From Parvularcula oceani (lineage in GTDB: Bacteria > Pseudomonadota > Alphaproteobacteria > Caulobacterales > Parvularculaceae): a stretch of 64,000 nucleotides of DNA. The stretch spans positions 248,001 to 312,000 of the forward strand of contig NZ_JPHU01000001.1 in assembly GCF_000733125.1 (NCBI RefSeq). The letters are read 5' to 3'. Every line of letters starts with the position of its first letter. The stretch's first letter is position 1. Below the pieces are notes generated by a model. It was not told the DNA's origin and made no database searches. It saw only the letters and a list, made by a program, of their open reading frames with translations. Made by a program: the position numbers and the translations under genes. This document shows positions 51,135 to 60,161 of the stretch, in pieces.

Positions 51135-51454
51135 TAGCCGCAGCGCTTCTGGGAGGGGAATTCGCGGCAGATGGCCGGCCGCGCCTCATAGACCGTGCAG
51201 CCGCGGGTCTCGGTGTCGATGAAGCGGCAGATCGTGCCGAAATGCTCGTCCGCCTTGTGGCGGAGGACGAGCGGGCTGTCCGCATCCCCTTTCTTGAAGA
51301 AACGGCGGCGCGCCCCCTCCTCGTCCAGGCCGAAATACTCGGCGAGCCGCCGCGCATCCTCCTGCGTCACCGGGATATGCGCGTAGGAGCAGCAATAGGC
51401 GGGGCAGTCGAGGCAGTCATAGCCCTTGCGCCGCTTCGTCTTGGCCTTGGTCAT
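51068..51454 (-). CDS. YkgJ/YcgN-family cysteine-cluster protein
   Basis: 128 residues with the C-x2-C-x3-C-C cluster CLDCPAYCC at the N-terminus and further cysteines in FGTICRFID, RGCTVYEARPAICREFP. The family is thought to bind Zn or an Fe-S cluster, with the substrate unknown. It is convergent with, and overlaps, the lysozyme gene. It lies about 95 bases from the divergent SDR gene. Confidence 0.9.
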   Translation of the reverse strand: MTKAKTKRRKGYDCLDCPAYCCSYAHIPVTQEDARRLAEYFGLDEEGARRRFFKKGDADSPLVLRHKADEHFGTICRFIDTETRGCTVYEARPAICREFPSQKRCGYYDFLTFEREVQDDESWIATTS

Positions 51455-51549
51455 GACGACGGCATCGCCCGCTCTCCCGCATTTGGCAAGAAGACGATCG
51501 GCGCCCGCGCCTGTTCCCGCACCGGAAGCCGGAGAAGGAGTCCCCCTCC

Positions 51550-52257
51550 ATGCCAGAGGAAACGAGAACCGCCATCGTCACCGGCGCCGCGCACGGCATC
51601 GGCCTCGCCTGCGCCGACCGCCTGTCGAAGGATGGCTGGCGCGTCGTCCTCGCCGACAGGGACGAGACCCGCCTGGCCGAGGCCGCGAAGGGCCGCGGCC
51701 AGCCGGTGCAGGCCGATGTGGGACGCGAGGAGGATGTCCGTCGCCTCGTCGCCGAGGCCGCGGCGCTCGGCCCGCTCGGGCTGATCGTTTCCAATGCCGG
51801 TGAGAGCCGGTTCGGCGCGCTCGGAGAGACGAGCCGCGAGGAATGGGACAGGATATTGGCGAGCAATCTCACCGCCGCCTTCCTGCTCGCCAAGCATGCC
51901 GAGGCGGCGCTGCGGCGGGCAAAAGGCGCGATGGTCCTGATCGCCTCGACCCGCGCCCACCAGTCCGAGCCCGACACCCATGCCTATGCCGCGAGCAAGG
52001 GCGGCCTCGTCGCGCTGACCCATTCCCTCGCCGTCAGCCTCGGCCCCGACGTGCGGGTCAACGCGATCTCGCCGGGCTGGATCGACGTCGACGGCGAGGA
52101 TCTGAGCGAGGAGGATCACGCCCAGCACCCCGCGGGCCGCGTCGGCCGCCCCGAAGACGTCGCCCAGGCGGTCGCCTATCTCGAAGGGGCGGGCTTCGCC
52201 ACGGGCGCGGAGCTCGTTCTCGACGGCGGCATGACCAGGCGCATGATCTATGCCTGA
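51550..52257 (+). CDS. short-chain dehydrogenase/reductase
   Basis: 235 residues with the SDR cofactor loop TGAAHGIG near residue 11, the structural SNAGES, the catalytic Tyr-x3-Lys as YAASK and the catalytic Ser in IASTRAH. The DRDETR strand end with an acidic residue suggests NAD over NADP. The substrate is unknown. GAAGGAG lies before the ATG. Confidence 0.9.
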   Translation: MPEETRTAIVTGAAHGIGLACADRLSKDGWRVVLADRDETRLAEAAKGRGQPVQADVGREEDVRRLVAEAAALGPLGLIVSNAGESRFGALGETSREEWDRILASNLTAAFLLAKHAEAALRRAKGAMVLIASTRAHQSEPDTHAYAASKGGLVALTHSLAVSLGPDVRVNAISPGWIDVDGEDLSEEDHAQHPAGRVGRPEDVAQAVAYLEGAGFATGAELVLDGGMTRRMIYA

Positions 52258-52346
52258 AGCGCCTTGGCGGGGCGGGAGCCTCGACAGGGCGGCGGCAGGC
52301 TTCTACCCCCCGGCCCATCCCGCCTTTCCCTCGCAAGGAGCCCGCC

Positions 52347-53654
52347 GTGATCCCCCGCTATGCCCGCGAAGAGATGTCCTCCATCTGGGACCAGCAGACC
52401 AAGTACCGGATCTGGTTCGAGATCGAAGCCCACGCCGCCGACAAGATGGCGGAACTGGGCATCGTCCCGAAGGAGGCGGCCGAGACCATCTGGGCGAAAG
52501 GCAGGGACGCGGTCTTCGACGTCGAGCGGATCGACGAGATCGAGCGCGAGGTGAAGCACGACGTCATCGCCTTCCTCACCCATCTCGCCGAGATCGTCGG
52601 ACCGGAGGCGCGCTTCGTTCATCAGGGCCTGACGAGTTCTGACGTGCTCGACACCACGCTCGCCGTGCAGCTGTCGCGGGCGACCGACCTCCTGCTCGGC
52701 GGCGTCGACCGCGTCCTCGCCGCGCTCAAGGCCCGCGCCTTCGAGCACAAGATGACGCCGACGGTGGGCCGCAGCCACGGCATCCATGCCGAGCCCATGA
52801 CCTTCGGCCTCAAGCTCGCGGGCTATTACGCCGAGTTCGACCGGGCAAAGCGCAGACTTCTCGTCGCAAGAGAAGAGATCGCCACCTGCGCCCTGTCCGG
52901 CGCGGTCGGCACCTTCGCCAATGTCGATCCGTCCGTCGAAGCGCATGTGGGAGAGAAGATGGGCCTCACCCCCGAGCCCGTCTCGACGCAGGTCATTCCG
53001 CGCGACCGCCATGCCGCCTATTTCGCGGCGCTCGGCGTCGTCGCCTCCTCGATCGAGCGGCTGGCGGTCGAGATCCGCCACCTCCAGCGCACGGAGATGC
53101 GCGAGGCGCAGGAGTTCTTTGGCAAGGGGCAGAAGGGCTCCTCGGCCATGCCGCACAAGCGCAATCCGATCCTGACCGAGAACCTGACCGGCCTCGCCCG
53201 CCTGGTGCGCATGGCCGTCGTGCCCGCGATGGAGAATGTCGCGCTCTGGCATGAGCGGGACATCTCCCACTCATCGGTGGAACGCGGCATCGCGCCCGAT
53301 TCGACGATCCATCTCGATTTCGCCCTCCACCGCCTCGCCGGGGTGATCGAAAAGCTCGTCGTCTCGCCCGAGCGGATGCAGGAGAACCTCGACGCCCTCG
53401 GCGGCCTCGTCTTCTCCCAGAGGGTCCTCCTCGCCCTCACCCAGGCGGGCGCGAGCCGCGAGGACGGCTACCGCCTCGTGCAGCGCAATGCGATGAAGGT
53501 CTGGGACGAGGGCGCGAGCTTCATGGACGCTCTCTGCTCGGATGGGGAAGTCACGGGCTACCTGCCCCCGTCCGAGATCGAGCCGCTCTTCGAGATGTCC
53601 TACCACACCAAGCATGTGGACACGGTCTTCGAGCGGGTCTTCGGCGAGGCCTAG
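52347..53654 (+). CDS. purB: adenylosuccinate lyase
   Basis: 435 residues. The family signature GSSAMPHKRNP is in the loop that holds the catalytic serine, with THQ-type HQGLTSSDV and GRSHGIHAEP carrying catalytic histidines. It acts at two steps of purine synthesis (SAICAR and adenylosuccinate cleavage). The start is a GTG at 52347 with AAGGAG at ideal spacing. Overlap with the next minus-strand gene is four bases. Confidence 0.97.
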   Translation: MIPRYAREEMSSIWDQQTKYRIWFEIEAHAADKMAELGIVPKEAAETIWAKGRDAVFDVERIDEIEREVKHDVIAFLTHLAEIVGPEARFVHQGLTSSDVLDTTLAVQLSRATDLLLGGVDRVLAALKARAFEHKMTPTVGRSHGIHAEPMTFGLKLAGYYAEFDRAKRRLLVAREEIATCALSGAVGTFANVDPSVEAHVGEKMGLTPEPVSTQVIPRDRHAAYFAALGVVASSIERLAVEIRHLQRTEMREAQEFFGKGQKGSSAMPHKRNPILTENLTGLARLVRMAVVPAMENVALWHERDISHSSVERGIAPDSTIHLDFALHRLAGVIEKLVVSPERMQENLDALGGLVFSQRVLLALTQAGASREDGYRLVQRNAMKVWDEGASFMDALCSDGEVTGYLPPSEIEPLFEMSYHTKHVDTVFERVFGEA

Positions 53655-53851
53655 GCGCCGGGCGTCGGTCTGTCCGCCTGCGGCATCGTGCCGCGGAGCG
53701 TGTCTCCGCGGCGCTTCGCGCCATGGGCCCAGCGGCCCGCCTTGACTGCGAGAAGCGCGGCGCGGCCCAGCGGATGGCGCCGCACGACGGCCTTCGCTCC
53801 GAAGCTCGCCGCCTTGATCGCGGCTTTCCTGCCGAATGCCGATTTCGCCAT
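53651..53851 (-). CDS. small basic protein, unknown
   Basis: 66 residues, strongly Lys/Arg/Ala-rich, with no membrane segment. The ribosome site AGGAGGG at 7 bases before the ATG supports it as a real gene. It is in tandem with the next small gene and convergent with purB. Its basic character suggests nucleic-acid or ribosome interaction, but this is only compositional inference. Confidence 0.6.
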   Translation of the reverse strand: MAKSAFGRKAAIKAASFGAKAVVRRHPLGRAALLAVKAGRWAHGAKRRGDTLRGTMPQADRPTPGA

Positions 53852-53860
53852 CGTGCCCTC

Positions 53861-54073
53861 CTATGTCAGGCGGCGCAGCCGGCTCCCCGGCCGGCGCCGC
53901 AGCTTGCGGACCTGCTCGGCCCGCTGCCGCGCCTTGTAGAGCGACAGGCCCGCCTGGATGAGCGGCAGCACGACGAGCGTGCGGCTGGCCGGATAGCGCC
54001 GCGCGAATGCGACGGAGATCACGGCGAGCGCCGCTTTCGCGGCGGCGGTCTTGGCGGCGGGGCGGTCGAGCAT
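53861..54073 (-). CDS. small basic membrane-type protein, unknown
   Basis: 70 residues with a mildly hydrophobic Ala/Val helix (TAAAKAALAVISVAF) and a second (TLVVLPLIQAGLSLY), ending in a basic RQRAEQVRKLRRRPG stretch. GAGGAG lies five bases before the ATG. It is nine bases upstream of the other small basic gene and divergent from atpI, so the pair may share a promoter region with the ATP synthase operon. Confidence 0.6.
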   Translation of the reverse strand: MLDRPAAKTAAAKAALAVISVAFARRYPASRTLVVLPLIQAGLSLYKARQRAEQVRKLRRRPGSRLRRLT

Positions 54074-54211
54074 TCCAGTCTCCTCTGTGCCTTTGGGAAC
54101 ACGGCCGAAAGGCTCCGGTTCGCCCGCCTCGCTTGACCCCTCTCACCAGCGCCGTTAGACGCCCGCGGAACGACGATGCGGCGTGAGGACGGCTCTCGCG
54201 ATTCTCCGGCC

Positions 54212-54559
54212 ATGACCGACCCTGAACAGCACTCCTATTCCCGAGCGGATCTCGATCGTCTGGGAGAGAAGGTCGCCAAGGGGCGGACGGCAGCGGGGCT
54301 CGATCCCGCACCCGCGCGGACGCGGGCGGATACGGCGATGGGAGACGGCCTTCGCATCGCCATCGAGTTCGTGGTCTCCGTCCTCGTGGGCGCGGGACTT
54401 GGGTATTTCATCGGGGGGCTTCTGGGCGGCGCCGTCATCGGCCTGCTGATCGGGCTTCTCTTCGGCTTCGCAGCCGGCCTGCGCGGGGTCTATCGCGGCA
54501 TGATGGCGGGCTCGGCGGAGTCCGCAGAAGAGGGAACTAGGGATGAACCCGGCGTTTGA
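54212..54559 (+). CDS. atpI: ATP synthase protein I
   Basis: 115 residues with two Gly-rich membrane helices (FVVSVLVGAGLGYFIGGLLGG and IGLLIGLLFGFAAGL), the AtpI/AtpR family pattern. It assists assembly of the c-ring. The ATG at 54212 is favoured; an upstream in-frame ATG at 54176 would add 12 residues. It overlaps atpB by 17 bases and leads the FO operon. Confidence 0.85.
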   Translation: MTDPEQHSYSRADLDRLGEKVAKGRTAAGLDPAPARTRADTAMGDGLRIAIEFVVSVLVGAGLGYFIGGLLGGAVIGLLIGLLFGFAAGLRGVYRGMMAGSAESAEEGTRDEPGV

Positions 54560-55373
54560 TCTGACTTCCTGGCTGTTCAGCCTGGCCCGCGGCGTCGCCG
54601 CCGGGCCGATGGAGCAGTTCGAGATCGTGCCCATCGTGCCCCTCTCCTTCGGCGACGGGCTCGATCTGAGCTTCACCAATGCTTCGCTGTGGATGCTGAT
54701 CTCGCTGGGCACGGCGCTCCTCTTCTTCACATGGGCGACCCGCCGTTCCGAGCTCGTCCCCGGCGGCGCGCAGGGCTCGGCCGAGGTGATCTACGAATTC
54801 ATCGCCAAGATGGTGCGCGACACGATCGGCGAGGACGGGCGCAGGTTCTTTCCCTATATCTTCACGCTCTTCGTCTTCGTCTTCCTGGCGAACCTTCTCG
54901 GCCTCCTGCCCTCCACACCCGGCACGCCGGCGGCGCTGCACACCTTCACTCCGACGAGCCACATCATCGTGACCTTCACGCTGGCGGTGCTTTCGGTCGG
55001 GATCGTGGTGCTCTACGGCCTCTTCAAGCACGGCTTCGCCTTCCTGCGCCTCTTCGTGCCCTCGGGCGTGCCGGTCTGGCTCCTGCCGCTGATCACGCCG
55101 ATCGAGATCATTTCCTTCCTGTCGCGCCCGGTCAGCCTGTCCGTCCGTCTCTTCGCCAACATGCTGGCCGGCCACGTGGTCATCAAAGTGTTCGCGGGTT
55201 TCGTCGCCGTGCTGATCGTTTCGGGCGGCGTCCTCTCCGCCATCTCGATCCTGCCGCTGATCGGCATTGTCGGCGTCTTCATTCTCGAGTTCCTCGTGGC
55301 CTTCCTGCAGGCCTTCGTCTTCGCGATCCTGAGCTGCATCTATCTTCAGGACGCGCTTCACCCGGCGCATTAG
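54543..55373 (+). CDS. atpB: ATP synthase FO subunit a
   Basis: 276 residues with five or more membrane helices. The essential arginine is in VSLSVRLFANMLAGH, at the c-ring interface. It conducts protons through the FO sector. It starts inside the end of atpI and is followed by atpE after about 75 bases. Confidence 0.97.
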   Translation: MNPAFDLTSWLFSLARGVAAGPMEQFEIVPIVPLSFGDGLDLSFTNASLWMLISLGTALLFFTWATRRSELVPGGAQGSAEVIYEFIAKMVRDTIGEDGRRFFPYIFTLFVFVFLANLLGLLPSTPGTPAALHTFTPTSHIIVTFTLAVLSVGIVVLYGLFKHGFAFLRLFVPSGVPVWLLPLITPIEIISFLSRPVSLSVRLFANMLAGHVVIKVFAGFVAVLIVSGGVLSAISILPLIGIVGVFILEFLVAFLQAFVFAILSCIYLQDALHPAH

Positions 55374-55449
55374 CGGCCGGTATCCTTCACCCAGCCTGGC
55401 CGATCGGCCATTCACGACCGGCCCAAGCGGCCATCAACGGAGATCAAAA

Positions 55450-55674
55450 ATGACCGCGGAAGCAGCGAAATACATCGGCGCGGGGCTCGCCGTTCTCCCT
55501 CTCTTCGGAGTGGGCATCGGCCTCGGCATCCTGTTCGGCAACTTCATGCAGGGCGCGTTCCGGAACCCCTCCGCCACCCAGGGCCTGACCGGCAACTTCT
55601 TCATCGCCTTCGCCCTGACCGAAGCGACGGGCCTGTTCGCGCTCGTCATCGCCTTCCTGATCCTCTTCTCCTGA
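55450..55674 (+). CDS. atpE: ATP synthase FO subunit c
   Basis: 74 residues, two helices joined by a polar loop with RNPSATQ. The first helix has the Gly-x-Gly repeat (GVGIGLGILFG) and the second carries the proton-binding Glu58 in TEATGLFALV. Multiple copies make the rotating ring. AACGGAGATC precedes the ATG. Confidence 0.97.
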   Translation: MTAEAAKYIGAGLAVLPLFGVGIGLGILFGNFMQGAFRNPSATQGLTGNFFIAFALTEATGLFALVIAFLILFS

Positions 55675-55715
55675 TCGGTGAGCGGGCGTCGGCTTGTCCG
55701 GCGCCCGCCGCCAGC

Positions 55716-56324
55716 GTGGTGCCCCTGATGCGTGCTTACCTTACGGCCGGAGCCTCCGCGCTCGCTCTGATCGGCATGGCCATCGCCGCCGAGCCCGTTC
55801 CGGGCGAGGAAGCGGGCGGCCTGCCGCAGCTCGATCCGTCGACCTATGCCAGCCAGATCTTCTGGCTGCTCCTGACCTTCGGCGCGCTGTATTTCGTGAT
55901 GAGCCGGATCTTCCTGCCCCGCCTCGGCGGCGTCATCGAAGAGCGGCGTAACCGCATCGCGGACGACTACGACCAGGCCGCCGACTTCAAGCGGCAGGCC
56001 GAGGAAGCCGAGGCCGGCTACGAGAAGGCGCTCGCCGATGCGCGCGCCCGCGCAGCCAGCATCGCGGCGGAGACCAAGGCCTCCATCGACGCCGAAATCG
56101 CGGAGATGGAAGAAGAGAGCGAGACGCGGCTCGAGGGCGAGATCGCCGCAGCCGAAGCCCGCATCGCGGAGACCGCCGAGAAGGCGCGCGACGCGGTTGC
56201 CGAGGCGGCACGCGAGACCACCCAGGCCATCGTCGAGGCGCTGATCGACGAGACTCCCTCGCAGGAGACCGTCAATGAAGCGCTCAGCAATGTAAGGAGC
56301 GAAGCCCGTGCAAGAGCAGCATGA
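55716..56324 (+). CDS. atpG: ATP synthase FO subunit b'
   Basis: 202 residues: an N-terminal membrane helix (TYASQIFWLLLTFGALYFVM, about 43-62) preceded by a signal-like region, then a long charged helix of Glu/Ala/Arg forming the peripheral stalk. Alphaproteobacteria carry separate b' and b subunits, and this is the first of the pair. It overlaps the next gene by 17 bases. Confidence 0.93.
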   Translation: MVPLMRAYLTAGASALALIGMAIAAEPVPGEEAGGLPQLDPSTYASQIFWLLLTFGALYFVMSRIFLPRLGGVIEERRNRIADDYDQAADFKRQAEEAEAGYEKALADARARAASIAAETKASIDAEIAEMEEESETRLEGEIAAAEARIAETAEKARDAVAEAARETTQAIVEALIDETPSQETVNEALSNVRSEARARAA

Positions 56325-56931
56325 GCTTGACCTGCAGTCCGAGCAGGACGATTTCACAGACGATGTCCGCGACGAGCTGACGATCGACGACGGCACACTG
56401 GCCGATCCCAATGCCGGCATCGATGCTCACGCCGCCTATGGCAGCCCGCTCGAGGACACCAATCTGTGGGTCCTCGTCGCATTCGTGCTCGTTCTGGGCC
56501 TCTTGTTCTGGCAGGGCGTCCACAAGCGGGTAAAGAGCTCGCTGGACGAGCGCGCAGCGGGCATCCGCAGCCAGCTCGACGAGGCGCGGGAGCTTCGCGA
56601 AGAGGCGCAGGCGCTGCTCGCGCACTACCAGAAGCAGCAGCGCGAAGCCGAAGACGAGGCCAAGGCCATCATCGACCAGGCCAAGGCCGATGCGAAGATC
56701 ATGACCCGCGAGGCTCGCGCGCAGATCGACGAGCAACTCGCTCGCCGGACAAAGGCCGCCCAGGAACGCATCTCGCGGGCCGAGGCGCAGGCCGTCGCGG
56801 ACATGCGCGGCCAGACAGCCGATCTCGCCGTCGCAGCGGCGCGCCGCATTATCGCCGACAGGGTCGACGCGCGCGCGCAGGAAGCGCTGATCGACCGCGC
56901 GATCGGCGAAGTCGGCACGCGCCTGAACTGA
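56308..56931 (+). CDS. atpF: ATP synthase FO subunit b
   Basis: 207 residues: an acidic N-terminal extension of about 50 residues, one membrane helix (LWVLVAFVLVLGLLFW), then a long stalk helix rich in Glu/Ala/Arg. With b' it links FO to F1. The acidic lead before the helix is longer than in most b subunits. It is the last gene of the FO operon. Confidence 0.94.
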   Translation: MQEQHELDLQSEQDDFTDDVRDELTIDDGTLADPNAGIDAHAAYGSPLEDTNLWVLVAFVLVLGLLFWQGVHKRVKSSLDERAAGIRSQLDEARELREEAQALLAHYQKQQREAEDEAKAIIDQAKADAKIMTREARAQIDEQLARRTKAAQERISRAEAQAVADMRGQTADLAVAAARRIIADRVDARAQEALIDRAIGEVGTRLN

Positions 56932-57094
56932 TCCGGTCGGGGCGGCCTTGCGGCTCGCCCCGCCCCTCCCCTCCCCTCCGGCGGCCGATGACAGTTTCGT
57001 GACCTGACCGCCGGGCAGTGCTCGCCCTGCCCGCTTGGCAAGAGCTCCTCTTCCTCCCTACAAATGCTGCGAGTGTTTTAGGAGCGGGTCCGGA

Positions 57095-57637
57095 ATGATT
57101 CTGCGTAAACCTTTTGTCCTGTCGGCCATCATCGTTCTGTCGGCGAGCGGCTGTAGCTCTCTCAATCTGAACGAAGAGCGCGAAGACAACTTCGCCACGC
57201 AAATCGAAGACATCGCAGATGCCTGGAAGGAAGGGCAGCGGGATGTCGAGCGGGGGCGCCGGTTGATCGAGCGCGGCCGGACGGGCGTGGAAGAGGCCCG
57301 CTCCGAGCTGGCCCAGCAGACGAGCCGCCTCGCCGCCACCGAACAGGACCTCCGCCAGGCGCGCGAAGCCTATGACGCCGCGCTCCTCCTCTCGGACGCC
57401 GAGGCCAGCGATCGCCGCTCGCTCGATCAGCTCGAAGAGCGCGTGGACGATCTCGAGGACGACGTGCAGGACGAGCGCCGCGACGTCGCCAAGGCCCGAG
57501 AAGACATTCGGGAGAACCAGGAACGCATCCGCGAAGGCGAGGAGCTGGTGCGCCGCGGCGAACGGCGCATGATCGAGGCCGAGACCGCCTATCGCCGCGA
57601 TACGGGCCGGGAGGCCGATTTCGGCCGCGACGACTGA
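57095..57637 (+). CDS. coiled-coil lipoprotein
   Basis: 180 residues with a lipoprotein signal (ASGC, Cys20) and a nearly continuous coiled coil, dense in Glu/Arg/Asp, from about residue 30 to 165. It may be an outer-membrane structural or stress protein, similar in form to short periplasmic lipoproteins. The start was chosen at 57095 where the lipid signal begins. Its 3' end overlaps the convergent BCCT gene by 49 bases. Confidence 0.68.
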   Translation: MILRKPFVLSAIIVLSASGCSSLNLNEEREDNFATQIEDIADAWKEGQRDVERGRRLIERGRTGVEEARSELAQQTSRLAATEQDLRQAREAYDAALLLSDAEASDRRSLDQLEERVDDLEDDVQDERRDVAKAREDIRENQERIREGEELVRRGERRMIEAETAYRRDTGREADFGRDD

Positions 57638-59103
57638 CGCTGCCGGCCAGACCTTTCCCCGCGCTGAGGCAGCGCGCTCCCAAACGCGAACAGAAGGAGC
57701 GCGCCTGCCTGAGCGGCCAAGAGAAGGCTGAGCGGAATGGCGCCCGTGACCGCGAAAGCCCGCGTCACCGACTGACCGCTCTCCGACCAGATCGCCGCGC
57801 CCGTCAGCGCGGCGAGCACGCTGCCCCAGTAGAGCCGCTCGGCAATCGCCGGTTCGCCATTCCTGCTGAAAAGGCCGAGCACATAGGCGCCGCTATCCGC
57901 GCTCGTCACGAGGAAGAGGAAGACGAGGAGCAGCGTCAGAGCCTGGCTCAGGACGGGGAATGGCAGGGTTCCCAGAAGCGCGTAGCTCGCCTGCGGCGCG
58001 GTGGCGAAGTCCGTCACACCGAGCGATGCGCCACCGGCCTCGGCCGACAGGGCAGCGCCTCCGAAGACCGAGAACCAGACAAGGGTCGCAAGAGACGGAA
58101 CCAGGACCACGCCGGCCAGAAAGCTGCGCACCGTGCGTCCGATGCTGATCCTGGCGATGAAGACGCCCACAAAGGGGGTCCATGCCACCCACCAGAGGAA
58201 ATAGGTCAGGGACCAGTCCCGGGTCCATTGCCGCCCCGCCCCTTCCGGCCGGATCTCGAGAGACAGGCGGGGTAATTCCGATAGATAGGCGATGCTCGTC
58301 TGCGCGAGCGTCCGGAGGATCGCGCCCGTCGATCCGGTGACGAGAACGAAACCCATCAGCAAGAGCGCGAGGCCGACATTGAGGACCGACAGGACGGCGA
58401 TGCCCCGATGCAGGCCTGTCGCGACCGAGACCGCGTAGGCGGCGAACAGGAGAAGAAGCGCGGCGACCTGAGGGCCTCTGCCATCCGGCACCGCCTGTCC
58501 GGTCAGGATCTCGAGCCCTGCGCCCATCTGGAAGAGGCCCTGCCCCATGCTGGCCACGACGCCGAACAGGACCGCGATCAGCGCCGTCCAGTCGAGCAGC
58601 CTGCGCTTTGCGGGGCCAAGGGACGGGAAAGGCGCGCTGGGCAGTGGCGGCCGGCCGGGGCGCAGGCTGAGCGCCACGGCGAGAGCGGCGATGGCATAGA
58701 TCGCCCAGGCGTGGAGCGACCAATGGAACTGCGTCAGGGCAAGGGCGTGGTGCAGCGCCTCGCCCTCGGTGCCCGGCGGCGGCTGGCCCGCGTGGATGAG
58801 CGGCTCGGCCGCGCCCCAGAAGACGAGGCCCGCCCCCATGCCCGCGGCGAAGAGCATTGAGAGCCAGGTGAACGTGCCGAATTCCGGCACTGCCTCCTGG
58901 CCCCCGATCCGCACCCTTCCGGCCGGGATCACGGCGAGGACCGCGCACAGGACGACGCATGCGCTCGCCCCCCAGAGGATGGGCCGGCCGAAATGCAGGA
59001 GGAACCAATCCGCCGCCTGGCGCAGCCACAGCGCCGCCGGCCCGGGGAAAAGTACGATTAGGAGCGTGCCCGCGCCGACCAGGGCGTGCGGCAGGAGCCT
59101 CAT
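57589..59103 (-). CDS. BCCT-family transporter
   Basis: 504 residues with about 12 membrane helices and the family motif GMGAGLVFWGAAEP, followed by WSLHAWAIYA. It imports betaine, choline or carnitine for osmoprotection or carbon. The start overlaps the end of the upstream SURF1 gene by four bases. Substrate cannot be decided from sequence. Confidence 0.92.
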   Translation of the reverse strand: MRLLPHALVGAGTLLIVLFPGPAALWLRQAADWFLLHFGRPILWGASACVVLCAVLAVIPAGRVRIGGQEAVPEFGTFTWLSMLFAAGMGAGLVFWGAAEPLIHAGQPPPGTEGEALHHALALTQFHWSLHAWAIYAIAALAVALSLRPGRPPLPSAPFPSLGPAKRRLLDWTALIAVLFGVVASMGQGLFQMGAGLEILTGQAVPDGRGPQVAALLLLFAAYAVSVATGLHRGIAVLSVLNVGLALLLMGFVLVTGSTGAILRTLAQTSIAYLSELPRLSLEIRPEGAGRQWTRDWSLTYFLWWVAWTPFVGVFIARISIGRTVRSFLAGVVLVPSLATLVWFSVFGGAALSAEAGGASLGVTDFATAPQASYALLGTLPFPVLSQALTLLLVFLFLVTSADSGAYVLGLFSRNGEPAIAERLYWGSVLAALTGAAIWSESGQSVTRAFAVTGAIPLSLLLAAQAGALLLFAFGSALPQRGERSGRQRQSSRPKSASRPVSRR

Positions 59104-59789
59104 CGGCGACGCATCATGAGGAGGCAGATGCCGACCAGGCTGATCGCGAGGCCGAACCAGGTGATGGCATAGCCAAGATGCCTGTTCGAGAATTCGAGGC
59201 GGGTGGTTCCCCCCCTCGGCCGCTCGGTCGGCATGGTGCTGTCGAGATAGAAGGGCAGCACCTCTTCGCCCTCCAGTCCCGGGAAGGCAGCGAGCAGGCT
59301 CGCCCGGTCGCGGGCATAGAAGCTGCCGGCCGCCGGATCGTCGGGGGCACGGACCAGGCGCGCGATCCCCGAAGGCGTGCTGTAGAGGCGGAGGAGACCG
59401 GTGAATGGGCGGCCCCCGAGGCCGCCATAGCCGTCCGCGCGCTCGTCATCCGGCACGAAGCCCCTGTTGACCAGTAAAACGCTCTCCGCCCCGTCTAGGG
59501 CCAGGGGCTGGAAGACGAACCAGCCCGGCTGGCTCTCATAGGTGCCGAAGACATGGGCCACCTCCTCCCCCACAAGGCGGCCGGAGACGCGGACGGGCGT
59601 ATATTCGAGTTCCCGCCAATCTCCCTCCAGCACCTCTTCGAGAGGCAGGGGCGCGGCCTCTGTCCGCGCCTCGATCCGCTCGATCAGGTCGAGCTTCCAC
59701 TGGAGGCGCTGCACCTGCCAGGTGCCGAGGGCCATCAGGATCAAGAAGGCCGGAACGGCGAAGGCCAGAAGGACCGGGCGGAGCGTCAA
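59100..59789 (-). CDS. SURF1-family cytochrome oxidase assembly protein
   Basis: 229 residues with one N-terminal and one C-terminal membrane helix, separated by a periplasmic part; the WQVQRLQWK segment near the N-terminus and VLLVNRGFVPDDE are family hallmarks. It helps insert haem a into cytochrome c oxidase. It overlaps DUF983 and BCCT by four bases at each end. Confidence 0.92.
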   Translation of the reverse strand: MTLRPVLLAFAVPAFLILMALGTWQVQRLQWKLDLIERIEARTEAAPLPLEEVLEGDWRELEYTPVRVSGRLVGEEVAHVFGTYESQPGWFVFQPLALDGAESVLLVNRGFVPDDERADGYGGLGGRPFTGLLRLYSTPSGIARLVRAPDDPAAGSFYARDRASLLAAFPGLEGEEVLPFYLDSTMPTERPRGGTTRLEFSNRHLGYAITWFGLAISLVGICLLMMRRR

Positions 59790-60157
59790 TGCCGCCGGCC
59801 TTCGGCAGCCTGATTGCGGTATTGCAGCGCGACCATCAGTCCCTTGGCCGGGCGCAGGCTGACCGCGGTCAGGACGATCGTCAGCAGGAAGGTCAGGAGC
59901 AGGACGGCCCCGGCGGGCAATCCGAAGGCGAAGCGCAGGAGGAAAGCCGCCGCCACCGTGACGAAGCCGACGATCGACATGATGAAGAAGGCCGGCCCGT
60001 CGCCCGAATCGGCCTTGGAGTAGTCGAGCCCGCAGACGGGGCAGGCCTCTTTCAGCTTCAGGAAGCCGTCGAACAGCTTGCCCTGCCCGCAGCGGGGGCA
60101 GCGCCCCGCCAGCCCCGCCTTCTTCGCGTCGGCGGGCGGATAGCGGTGTTCCGCCAA
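59786..60157 (-). CDS. DUF983 family protein
   Basis: 123 residues: two zinc-type C-x2-C knuckles (CPRCGQGKLFDGF, then CPVCGLDYS) before two membrane helices. DUF983 genes accompany the cytochrome oxidase cluster in alphaproteobacteria, and a role in oxidase assembly is inferred from position. It sits between ctaE and SURF1 with four-base overlaps or gaps. Confidence 0.92.
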   Translation of the reverse strand: MAEHRYPPADAKKAGLAGRCPRCGQGKLFDGFLKLKEACPVCGLDYSKADSGDGPAFFIMSIVGFVTVAAAFLLRFAFGLPAGAVLLLTFLLTIVLTAVSLRPAKGLMVALQYRNQAAEGRRH

Positions 60158-60161
60158 GCCG

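Noticed and set aside
56938-56962. Hairpin CGGGGCG/CGCCCCG after atpF considered as a terminator
   Set aside because: The stem is only 7 bp with an 11-base loop and no T-run follows; not strong enough to claim.
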